Shown here in pieces: positions 1 to 5,345 of a stretch of 5,369 nucleotides of DNA. The translations under genes were made by a program, and so were the position numbers. The stretch spans positions 1 through 5,369 of the forward strand of contig DAOVUE010000147.1 of NCBI GenBank assembly GCA_030632745.1, given 5' to 3'. Every line of letters starts with the position of its first letter. Position 1 is the first letter of the stretch. The notes below the pieces were generated by a model. That model saw only the letters and a program-made list of their open reading frames with translations, did not search any database and was not told the DNA's origin. Source of the stretch: Pseudomonadota bacterium. GTDB taxonomy: Bacteria > Pseudomonadota > Gammaproteobacteria > GRL18.

Positions 1-67
1 CAACAGCCTTTTCTGCTTTTAACTTAATAGCATCATCCAATCTCATATCAAATCGTGTTACTGACAT
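1..67 (-). CDS. DUF1778/TacA-type ribbon-helix-helix antitoxin, N-terminal fragment
   Basis: The gene runs off the left edge, so only the first 22 residues are visible: MSVTRFDMRLDDAIKLKAEK followed by AV. The TRFDMRLDDxIKxKAEKA pattern is typical of DUF1778 (TacA-like) antitoxins. These are short ribbon-helix-helix proteins that bind their own operator and neutralise a GNAT acetyltransferase toxin, which acetylates aminoacyl-tRNA. The first strand (TRFDMRL) would be the DNA-contacting beta strand and DDAIKLKAEKAV the start of helix 1. The ATG at 67-65 is supported by a GGAG Shine-Dalgarno at 77-74 with 6-nt spacing. An inverted repeat at 141-163 and a promoter-like pair lie upstream. In the family the toxin gene normally follows directly, so it is expected just outside the window. 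The family call is from memory of the sequence pattern; the remainder of the protein cannot be checked here. Confidence 0.7.
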   Translation of the reverse strand, partial: MSVTRFDMRLDDAIKLKAEKAV

Positions 68-111
68 TTTATGCTCCAATTTTAAGTCATTGAACCCGGT
101 AGTTTAATGAA

Positions 112-140
112 AGTTTACTTCAAATCAGCTAACAAATCAA
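112..140 (-). promoter_or_regulatory. Candidate promoter of the DUF1778 antitoxin gene
   Basis: On the minus strand, TTGATT (140-135) and TAAACT (117-112) are separated by 17 bp; each matches the sigma-70 consensus at 4 of 6 positions. Transcription would begin near 105, giving a leader of about 38 nt that includes the GGAG ribosome binding site at 77-74. The inverted repeat at 141-163 abuts the -35 element on its upstream side. This is a consensus match only, in AT-rich DNA where such matches are common. Confidence 0.35.
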
Positions 141-163
141 TTGTACGGAAAAATTCCGTACAA
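141..163. repeat. Perfect inverted repeat, candidate antitoxin operator
   Basis: Two 10-bp arms, TTGTACGGAA (141-150) and TTCCGTACAA (154-163), flank the 3-bp centre AAA. The match is perfect and stops at the arms, since bases 140 and 164 do not pair. It lies between the stop of the VIT-vWA gene (193) and the start of the DUF1778 antitoxin (67), next to that gene's candidate -35. Ribbon-helix-helix antitoxins bind such palindromes to repress their own operon, so an operator is the favoured reading. It could also act as a weak terminator for the VIT-vWA transcript, but the stem is only moderately GC-rich and no run of T follows it in that direction. Confidence 0.6.
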
Positions 164-192
164 ACAATCAGGATTTATTGTATAAAAGTCCC

Positions 193-2469
193 TTATCCAA
201 AATCCTTTTTAAGTTCATCAACCAATACTTCTGTCAGAAGTTTTGTTTTATCATGCAGTGGAATACTATTTGATAAGCTAATCAATTGCTCTTTCAGTTC
301 ATCATTAGAGATAAAATCTGACTGTGCCAGCAAGCTCATAAAATAAAGTAATATCAGGCTTTCATCTCTTTTATGCGAATTAATAAAATTTTCAAGCTCT
401 CTGGCCATTAAATCCGGCATATCCATTTTTACCAACTGAATAGTAGTGAGCTTATTTAAGTTAAATGCTTTGAGCTCATAATTCTCTATAAATTTACCAA
501 TAAAATCAAACAAAGAAAATTCATCTGAATCCACTGACTTAATAGACTCGCTATTTTGACGTCTTAGAAAAGCGGGTATATCCAGATAGCCCATATCTAC
601 TGATTCACTAACAATACCGTCATCAGATAGGTATGATTGTGATACACATTTTTGTATAGAGGGCATTTCGTCAAACAAACAACTTTCTTCAATATGTATA
701 CTACCCTGTCCTGACCAACCTGCCGCCATCATTTGAGGAACTTTACGAAATGCTGGTAAGTCCTGAGTTTCACTTACTTCATTTTCTTCTACCATAATAA
801 AGGCAGTGGTTTTATCCATTAGCTGATATTTAACGGCTACCTTTGCTCGTTCTTCTTCATCTTCTAATGTTTGTAAATATTGATGAGCAACCTGACGTAC
901 CGTTGTTTTATGTGGATTATCACTAGCTTCAATAACAAGCGATTCTTTATATGCTATTTGGTTATCAATACAGGCACTGAGAGTTATAGCACTGAGAGTA
1001 ATACGTTCTGATGGCTGACCTTTTAAACGAGAATAGATAGTGACACTATCACCGACAAATAAGTATTGTGGTGTAGACTGCCATAAGACTGCCTGACCAA
1101 AATCTAAATGCACTTGATTTAATGATGGCATAAAGATACGTTTAAAATGACGTTCTATTTTCTCCACCATATTTTCATTGGGTGAAACAAACTCACTGCT
1201 GCCTCGAGTCTCACTGGCTAATTGCTTAACCAGTTTTTCACTCACAGCAGAGCCAACGCCTACAGTAAAAACCCGTTGTTGTTTCTTTTTAAATTTATGA
1301 ATTGTTTGTTCCAATTCACCATTATCCCAGATTTCACCATCTGTCACTAAAAAGCAATCCTGCTGATAGGAGCTTGGATTGTCTTGCATCAATACTGCAT
1401 TTAATGCTGAGAATATTTCAGTACCACCCAAATCGGCTTCCATATAACGGACTTTTCTTCTTATTTGAACGAGATTAATTTTACTCGCCTGCACAATACC
1501 GTGGGTGAGTTTATCGATACGATTACCAAAACGAGTAATAGAAAAGAAGTCCTGTTCACCCAGTTGGTCCAATGCCATTAACAAGGCTTTTTTGGCCAGA
1601 TTAATAGAATCACCCTGCATAGAGCCTGAGCAATCAACAAGAATATTGACCACTCTTGCGCTTCTCTCGAGCTGAACATTATCCTGGTTAAATTGATTTA
1701 CTGAGGGATTAAATGTAGCAATCACAGCATATTCGTCCTCATCTTCCTGAGCAATAGCATAAGCTGCATTCTTTTCTGAACTTTGCAGATTAATGATTAA
1801 GTCTCTATCCAGAAAAGCCTCTTTTTGCAGTCTGATAGTTTGTCCTGATGAATCTATTTGACTCTCAATCACATGACTGGGAGAAACCACAGAGCAATTA
1901 GCCAACGCTCCTTTAATATGCAAGACAAATTCTAAATGATATTCAACCCGATAGTCATAATTAGGTTGTTGTTGAGGCTCCAGTGGACAATAACCGTATT
2001 TAGGTGCAATAACTGTAGGCAAGACGTATCGTAATTCTTTTCCCTGCCAATTTAAAACCTCTGAATAAATCAAAGTCACTTTAACTTCTTGTGAAGGCAG
2101 TAAGTTACCAATATTCAGGGTAAACAAGCCATCATCTATCTTTTCTAATAACAGACTGGTATCACCCTCTTCAATGGCTTTTTCATAACGCTCCATTGCC
2201 TGAACTTTTTTCTGCACACTGCCGCGAATTATTTTATCATCCAGAGTAACAATAATATCCAGCAAGATAGCCTCTAGTGGTAAAGGGAAAGTATAAATCG
2301 CTTCAATGGCTTGTTTTTCATTGTTTTCAAAATACTGGTTAATCTCTGTCTGCACAGAAATACCCTGCATAGAGACTTTCACAACGGATTTATTTAATAT
2401 CATTGCCGATTCTTTATCTGTCTTAAAACCCGGTGTTTCCTGTACTTTATTGGTTATTTGCCCAAACAT
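193..2469 (-). CDS. VIT and von Willebrand factor A domain protein
   Basis: This 758-residue protein has the architecture of bacterial inter-alpha-trypsin-inhibitor-like proteins. Residues ~22-150 form a VIT domain (the stretch around IYTFPLPLEA and GLFTLNIGNLLPSQEVKVTLIY is typical). Residues ~272-445 form a vWA domain with a complete metal site: DCSGS (279-283), the threonine of DLGGTE (T350) and the aspartate of LVTDGE (D377). A beta-rich region with the family-typical YQLMDKTTAFIMVEENE (548-564) follows, then a helical, acidic C-terminus without a recognised domain. No signal peptide or membrane segment is visible, so the protein is probably cytoplasmic, unlike secreted VIT proteins. vWA domains with an intact MIDAS usually bind a protein partner through Mg2+; the partner is unknown. 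The ATG at 2469 has a strong GAGGAG site. The gene lies 39 bp downstream of the MerR-type gene, so co-transcription is likely. Domain identity is solid; the cellular role is not known. Confidence 0.93.
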   Translation of the reverse strand: MFGQITNKVQETPGFKTDKESAMILNKSVVKVSMQGISVQTEINQYFENNEKQAIEAIYTFPLPLEAILLDIIVTLDDKIIRGSVQKKVQAMERYEKAIEEGDTSLLLEKIDDGLFTLNIGNLLPSQEVKVTLIYSEVLNWQGKELRYVLPTVIAPKYGYCPLEPQQQPNYDYRVEYHLEFVLHIKGALANCSVVSPSHVIESQIDSSGQTIRLQKEAFLDRDLIINLQSSEKNAAYAIAQEDEDEYAVIATFNPSVNQFNQDNVQLERSARVVNILVDCSGSMQGDSINLAKKALLMALDQLGEQDFFSITRFGNRIDKLTHGIVQASKINLVQIRRKVRYMEADLGGTEIFSALNAVLMQDNPSSYQQDCFLVTDGEIWDNGELEQTIHKFKKKQQRVFTVGVGSAVSEKLVKQLASETRGSSEFVSPNENMVEKIERHFKRIFMPSLNQVHLDFGQAVLWQSTPQYLFVGDSVTIYSRLKGQPSERITLSAITLSACIDNQIAYKESLVIEASDNPHKTTVRQVAHQYLQTLEDEEERAKVAVKYQLMDKTTAFIMVEENEVSETQDLPAFRKVPQMMAAGWSGQGSIHIEESCLFDEMPSIQKCVSQSYLSDDGIVSESVDMGYLDIPAFLRRQNSESIKSVDSDEFSLFDFIGKFIENYELKAFNLNKLTTIQLVKMDMPDLMARELENFINSHKRDESLILLYFMSLLAQSDFISNDELKEQLISLSNSIPLHDKTKLLTEVLVDELKKDFG

Positions 2470-2477
2470 CTTATACT

Positions 2478-2483
2478 CTCCTC
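2478..2483 (-). promoter_or_regulatory. Ribosome binding site of the VIT-vWA gene
   Basis: GAGGAG on the minus strand lies 8 nt before the ATG at 2469. It fixes this start and sits inside the 39-bp gap after the MerR-type gene, as expected for the second gene of an operon. Confidence 0.75.
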
Positions 2484-2508
2484 AATTCTACCCATGGCAT
2501 GACAAAAA

Positions 2509-2931
2509 CTATTCTGCCTGCTTTATTTCTTCATAAACCTGCATCAATTGCTTTGCCAGCTTTCGAGTTTGCTCCGGTGTTAAACCTGCCCGGTTGGGCT
2601 CAATCTGCAAACTAATACCATCACTGATTAAAAGATGACTCCAGACTTCAACGCTGCCGGTTTGTTGTATCTTAATCGGTGGTACCAGTGCATCAGTATT
2701 TTCATTTCGTATAATTTCTTTAATACGATCTAAAGACAATCCGGCTTTTTGCCACTTTTTGATTTCCAATAATTGCAGCAGGTGTTTTTCCAGGTAAAAA
2801 GCCCCTTTCTTTTGTCCTTCAGAACGATCAACCAGACCTTCCTGCATATAAAAACGCACCGTGCGTTTAGTGAATTCTGTTAATAAGCACAGTTCATCCA
2901 GTGAATATTTTTTATCAATTGGTGTTTTCAT
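2509..2931 (-). CDS. MerR-type transcriptional regulator
   Basis: This is a 140-residue DNA-binding protein. Residues ~9-30 (YSLDELCLLTEFTKRTVRFY) form the MerR helix-turn-helix, with the usual RTVRFY where most members read RTLRYY. The wing follows (EGLVDRSEGQKKGAFYLEKH, 31-50), then the second helical pair with GLSLDRIKEII (64-74). The C-terminal part (~85-140) is short and ends in a helix (LTPEQTRKLAKQLMQVYEEI). No cysteine cluster is present there, so metal sensing of the MerR/CueR kind is unlikely; C15 in the HTH is the only cysteine. The ATG has no convincing Shine-Dalgarno, but the HTH begins so close to it that this start is needed. A palindrome lies directly upstream, and the VIT-vWA gene lies 39 bp downstream. 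The probable role is control of its own operon; the signal it senses is not evident. Confidence 0.88.
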   Translation of the reverse strand: MKTPIDKKYSLDELCLLTEFTKRTVRFYMQEGLVDRSEGQKKGAFYLEKHLLQLLEIKKWQKAGLSLDRIKEIIRNENTDALVPPIKIQQTGSVEVWSHLLISDGISLQIEPNRAGLTPEQTRKLAKQLMQVYEEIKQAE

Positions 2932-2934
2932 GCT

Positions 2935-2965
2935 TTTATATTAACATATTTAATGTTAATTACAA
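2935..2965 (-). promoter_or_regulatory. Candidate MerR-type promoter and operator
   Basis: On the minus strand a -35-like TTGTAA (2965-2960) and a -10-like TATAAA (2940-2935) are 19 bp apart. The spacer and its edges hold a palindrome with 8-bp arms ATTAACAT/ATGTTAAT (2960-2953 and 2947-2940) around 5 bp. A dyad in a 19-20 bp spacer is the hallmark of promoters activated by MerR-family proteins through DNA distortion. The -10 ends only 3 nt before the ATG at 2931, so the transcript would be leaderless or the true -10 lies slightly upstream (TATGTT at 2948-2943 is another candidate). The DNA is very AT-rich, so the -10 and -35 matches are weak evidence; the dyad is the stronger part. Confidence 0.45.
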
Positions 2966-2995
2966 CTGTTAATTAAAAACAATAGGCAATAAAAT

Positions 2996-3346
2996 TTATA
3001 GTTGTAGATAAAGATCTACTTTAAATATGAATAATTTTTTTAGATCAATGCTTTGTTCTGTTTCATCTTCAGTAATGAATCGTTTTAAGGTACTGGTGTG
3101 TTTTTTACGGGCAAAAAAAGCTTTTCGTCTGGTTAAAATGTGGTCGAAGTGATAGTGTTATTATCCCAAGTTCATTCAATAATCTTGAACTGGCATCTGC
3201 ATAAAAATACTGGCTATAGAGTTTAATATCCAAAAGCCAGTCATCTTCGGTAGCAGGCTCTTCATCAGGAAAATAAAGTAAAAACTGTTGTTCAGGTTCA
3301 TCCAGTTCTATTCTTTTTTTATTTCCAGACTTGACTCATTAGCCAT
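2996..3346 (-). pseudogene. Unrecognised small gene interrupted by two homopolymer frameshifts
   Basis: An ATG at 3346, one base after the toxin stop, starts MANESSLEIKKE and stops at 3308. Moving back one base at the A7 run (3320-3314) opens a 66-codon frame without stop: RIELDEPEQQFLLYFPDEEP continuing through DDWLLDIKLYSQYFYADASS to QTKSFF. That frame has no plausible start of its own and ends at TAA 3107-3105, just after a T7 run (3119-3113, minus strand). Returning to the first frame there continues with ARKKHTSTLKRFITEDETEQ to a TAA at 2998-2996. Joined, the pieces give a protein of about 117 residues, acidic in the middle and basic near the end, with no domain I recognise. The simplest readings are decay by two single-base indels or sequencing errors at the homopolymers. 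Programmed frameshifting is possible at the first site only. The position makes it the former third gene of the toxin-antitoxin operon. Confidence 0.5.
3314..3320 (-). other. A7 run in slippery-heptamer register
   Basis: Read from the ATG at 3346, the codons are ATA AAA AAA GAA TAG, so the run forms A_AAA_AAA, the classical -1 slippery heptamer used by many insertion sequences. A -1 slip avoids the TAG and enters the 66-codon open frame. No upstream Shine-Dalgarno-like stimulator or strong downstream hairpin is obvious, and a second frame change is needed later, so an indel is at least as likely. Confidence 0.3.
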
Positions 3347-3347
3347 C

Positions 3348-3842
3348 CTATAGATCAAGGTTTTCCTGAGAAATTGTTGCTATTTCCTGCAAAAACTTAT
3401 CTGATAACCAATAACCTTTTTGTCGCAAATCTAATAATATGGGAATGACTGAATTAATAATTTGTTTTTTCTTTGCCAATATTAATAAACCTGCCAGACC
3501 AATAACAGGGATATTCAGTTGTTTTGCTATATGTCTGCCTTTGGATTCATCAATAAGCAAGGCACAATCTATTTTTTCCATTGCCAATGAAATGGATGTG
3601 GCTTCACCAATATCTAAAACAGTTTCCAGTTCTGGCATAATCACATGACTGGATTCAATGGTGACTCTTTTTTCTTGAACAGCTAATTTAAGACAATCAA
3701 CAGACTCATCATTACCTGAGATCACTTCATTGTAAACACTCTCAGTAATACAATAGTTATCAAATAACTGCTCAAGTAAACCGAGTCGTTCTACTTTACA
3801 TAAAGCAATGATGGGTCCTGCATCTGCTATAATGCACTTCAC
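3348..3842 (-). CDS. DUF3368 PIN-like toxin of a type II toxin-antitoxin module
   Basis: This protein of about 164 residues fits DUF3368, a PIN-like family of putative ribonuclease toxins. The N-terminus IIADAGPIIALCKVERLGLL carries the first acidic residue in ADxxP, followed by YCITESVYNEVI with a second acidic residue. The later block DIGEATSISLAMEKIDCALL-IDESKGRHIAKQLNIPVIGL carries the GEA and IDE acidic residues typical of the family. Together these give the four acidic positions expected to hold Mg2+ for RNA cleavage. There is no ATG. The GTG at 3842 overlaps the antitoxin TGA as GTGA and is preferred; a TTG at 3845 would add one residue. No good ribosome binding site precedes either, so translation is probably coupled to the antitoxin, which would keep toxin output low. 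The module call rests on both the family and the overlapping antitoxin. RNase activity is inferred from the family. Confidence 0.85.
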   Translation of the reverse strand: MKCIIADAGPIIALCKVERLGLLEQLFDNYCITESVYNEVISGNDESVDCLKLAVQEKRVTIESSHVIMPELETVLDIGEATSISLAMEKIDCALLIDESKGRHIAKQLNIPVIGLAGLLILAKKKQIINSVIPILLDLRQKGYWLSDKFLQEIATISQENLDL

Positions 3843-4156
3843 CAAGAAAATCTATCTAATTCTTCAGAAATTTCCTGACTATTTTGATCTGCTGCAGATA
3901 TACCGAATTTACTCATTAATTCAAGAAAAGAAACCAATGACATTTCAGCCATTTTTGCTCCTTTAGCTTGAGTGATCACATGGTTTTCAACCAGATTTAA
4001 AGCCAGAGCACGGGAAATACCCTCATCAAACATTCTATCATCAAAGGGGATGGCTACTTTTACGGGTTTGCCGTGTGATGTAATAACAGACATTGAATCA
4101 TCTGTTAGAAAATGACTGTCTCGCAGTTCTCTGGCTGAATAGGTTTTTACGGTCAT
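3839..4156 (-). CDS. Antitoxin with Phd/YefM-like N-terminus and UPF0175-like C-terminus
   Basis: This 105-residue protein is the first gene of the module. Residues 1-40 (MTVKTYSARELRDSHFLTDD, then SMSVITSHGKPVKVAIPFDD) resemble the Phd/YefM DNA-binding fold, with the characteristic VITxHGKPVxVxIP. Residues ~45-87 (EGISRALALNLVENHVITQA, then KGAKMAEMSLVSFLELMSKFGI) match the pattern of UPF0175 antitoxins, in which a helix-turn-helix-like KAAxxAxMSxxEFLExxxxxGI segment is typical; UPF0175 is a usual partner of DUF3368. The acidic tail (QEISEELDRFSW) probably wraps the toxin. The ATG at 4156 is chosen because AGGAGG lies 7 nt upstream and a promoter lies just before it. The frame stays open to an ATG at 4399, but that would extend across the promoter into the divergent gene. 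Expected role: neutralise the toxin and repress the operon. Confidence 0.8.
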   Translation of the reverse strand: MTVKTYSARELRDSHFLTDDSMSVITSHGKPVKVAIPFDDRMFDEGISRALALNLVENHVITQAKGAKMAEMSLVSFLELMSKFGISAADQNSQEISEELDRFSW

Positions 4157-4163
4157 AATAGTT

Positions 4164-4169
4164 CCTCCT
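4164..4169 (-). promoter_or_regulatory. Ribosome binding site of the antitoxin
   Basis: AGGAGG is a perfect Shine-Dalgarno, 7 nt before the ATG at 4156. It decides against the longer upstream start at 4399 and contrasts with the missing site before the toxin, favouring excess antitoxin. Confidence 0.8.
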
Positions 4170-4176
4170 GATTTTG

Positions 4177-4185
4177 AGTATAGCA
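4177..4185 (-). promoter_or_regulatory. Extended -10 promoter of the toxin-antitoxin operon
   Basis: The minus strand reads TGCTATACT, an extended -10 (TGnTATAAT type, 5 of 6 in the hexamer). No good -35 is present at the right distance, which an extended -10 can compensate for. Transcription would start near 4170, so the leader would be about 15 nt and begin almost at the Shine-Dalgarno. Confidence 0.5.
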
Positions 4186-4190
4186 TAATT

Positions 4191-4199
4191 GTGTCACAC
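4191..4199. promoter_or_regulatory. Small palindrome in the divergent promoter region, candidate operator
   Basis: GTGT-C-ACAC is a 4-bp-arm palindrome lying about 20-30 bp upstream of the expected transcription start of the toxin-antitoxin operon, where a bound antitoxin could block polymerase. On the minus strand CACAA also occurs twice, 11 bp apart, around it. Short palindromes arise easily by chance, so this is a weak call. Confidence 0.25.
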
Positions 4200-4253
4200 T
4201 TGTGCCATAACCAATGCCTTTTGAGGGAAAAGTGTCTATATTGCCTAAGGAGC

Positions 4254-4259
4254 AAGGAG
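4254..4259 (+). promoter_or_regulatory. Ribosome binding site of the amidohydrolase lipoprotein
   Basis: AAGGAG lies 9 nt before the ATG at 4269, and a second AAGGAG lies at 4247-4252. Together with the signal peptide that begins at this ATG, it sets the start. TATATT at 4237-4242 is a possible -10, but no convincing -35 accompanies it. Confidence 0.65.
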
Positions 4260-4268
4260 TGTGTTGCC

Positions 4269-5345
4269 ATGTTAAAAAAAATAACTACCCTGTTTATTAG
4301 CTTTTCAGTTTTACTTATAGTCGTAGCTTGTGCCGGTACATCAGAGCAGAGCCTTTCATCACCCGCCAGCACTACTTCACGAGACCTGGCATCTTTCATC
4401 CCGAACGTAGCAAGCCATACCTGTTATGACCGTAACTCAGAACCCTACATATCCGTTGTTGATGCACACATGCATCCCCGCCCTTTTGGTGGTCCAGCCG
4501 TCCCCTTTGCTGAAATGAATGATTATTTCAATAACACAGGGGTTCGTTTCGCCATTTACTTTGGGATAGGTCAGGTACTTGAGGTGGATTCAACCTGCAC
4601 CTACTATCTTGACTGCCCCGGAACGAAAGCACTGCCCAGTATAAAGAATGATTTTGCCAACGCTATGCAGTACGACATTTATCGTGATACGCACGAAAAT
4701 AAAGATGTTCATATTGTGTTGTCCATGTCTTTCCCTGATCTTGCTCATCCGGAACATGTTGTCGAGTTAATCCACCTCTACGATAAAGAATTTCCCGGAA
4801 TGTTTAAATGGGCCGGGGAACTCAATGTCATAAAACAGGCCTTGTTGAAAAATGGGCATGAGCCAGCCACTATAGATAGCATCGACAAGTGGGCTGGTTT
4901 TATGAAAATCTTAAGGGAGAGGAATATTCCAGTCACACTTCACTCAGATCTTGGCAACGACAAAGATCCAACAAAGTTTGTCTACTTGATGAAGCACATA
5001 TTAAAACAGTATCCGGATAATAAAATCATCTGGGCACACATGGGCTTATCAAAAGAACTGGCCACTATGGATCCTGCAATACATATTAAAATTATGAAAT
5101 CAGCTTTGGATGAGAATAGCAATCTGATGTTGGATACTTCATGGCGGGTGTTGTATGACACTTACTTCTTTAAACCTGAAGTTGAAAAGCAGTATATCGC
5201 ATTCTTTAACGAGTATTCAGATAGGATTCTAAATGGTACAGATTTTGTAGCTTCTCGTTCAAAGACCTTTGAACCTAGAAAACGCAGTTGCCATCTACTG
5301 CAACAGCCTAAAGCACTGTACCTTAAGGTTTTTCTGGAACATTGA
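4269..5345 (+). CDS. Amidohydrolase-superfamily lipoprotein with an abnormal C-terminus
   Basis: The 358-residue product starts with a lipoprotein signal peptide: a KK pair, a hydrophobic core (LFISFSVLLIVVA) and lipobox VVAC with C21 as the lipidated cysteine. It is thus expected to be membrane-anchored and exported. The rest fits the metal-dependent amidohydrolase (Amidohydro_2-like) TIM barrel. VVDAHMHP carries the HxH pair (H67, H69), GMFKWAGELN has K180 and E184, PVTLHSDLG has H225, IIWAHMGLS has H257 and ILNGTDFVAS has D325, which together make a plausible full metal site. The substrate is not evident. After E335 the sequence (PRKRSCHLLQQPKALYLKVF, then LEH) lacks the usual last helices and looks out of character, so the gene seems cut and resealed at about 5274. 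The start is ATG 4269, since the signal peptide begins there; a longer GTG-started frame from 4191 would bury it. Confidence 0.8.
   Translation: MLKKITTLFISFSVLLIVVACAGTSEQSLSSPASTTSRDLASFIPNVASHTCYDRNSEPYISVVDAHMHPRPFGGPAVPFAEMNDYFNNTGVRFAIYFGIGQVLEVDSTCTYYLDCPGTKALPSIKNDFANAMQYDIYRDTHENKDVHIVLSMSFPDLAHPEHVVELIHLYDKEFPGMFKWAGELNVIKQALLKNGHEPATIDSIDKWAGFMKILRERNIPVTLHSDLGNDKDPTKFVYLMKHILKQYPDNKIIWAHMGLSKELATMDPAIHIKIMKSALDENSNLMLDTSWRVLYDTYFFKPEVEKQYIAFFNEYSDRILNGTDFVASRSKTFEPRKRSCHLLQQPKALYLKVFLEH

Noticed and set aside
1..9. CAACAGCCT at the left edge recurs at 5301-5309, suggesting a repeat bounding the window
   Set aside because: The match is only 9-10 bases, the left copy is antitoxin coding sequence, and the flanks differ; chance is sufficient.
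141..163. Rho-independent terminator for the VIT-vWA gene
   Set aside because: In that direction the stem is followed by TTGATTTG rather than a T run, and its position near the antitoxin promoter fits an operator better.
107..346. Rightward frame over the VIT-vWA 3' end
   Set aside because: It is a shadow of the large gene, serine-rich, with no ribosome binding site, and it crosses the operator palindrome.
2306..2615. Two rightward frames over the VIT-vWA start and MerR end
   Set aside because: Both are antisense to two well-supported genes and have no domain signal.
3028..3153. Short rightward frame starting MNNFFRSMLC
   Set aside because: It is antisense to the broken small gene, has no ribosome binding site, and its composition looks like a shadow of the other strand.
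4191..4268. GTG start at 4191 for the amidohydrolase
   Set aside because: It would put 26 residues before the lipoprotein signal peptide; ATG 4269 has a ribosome binding site and begins the signal peptide directly.
4157..4399. Upstream extension of the antitoxin to an ATG at 4399
   Set aside because: It would run through the perfect Shine-Dalgarno, the extended -10 and the start of the divergent lipoprotein gene, and the added residues resemble no antitoxin.
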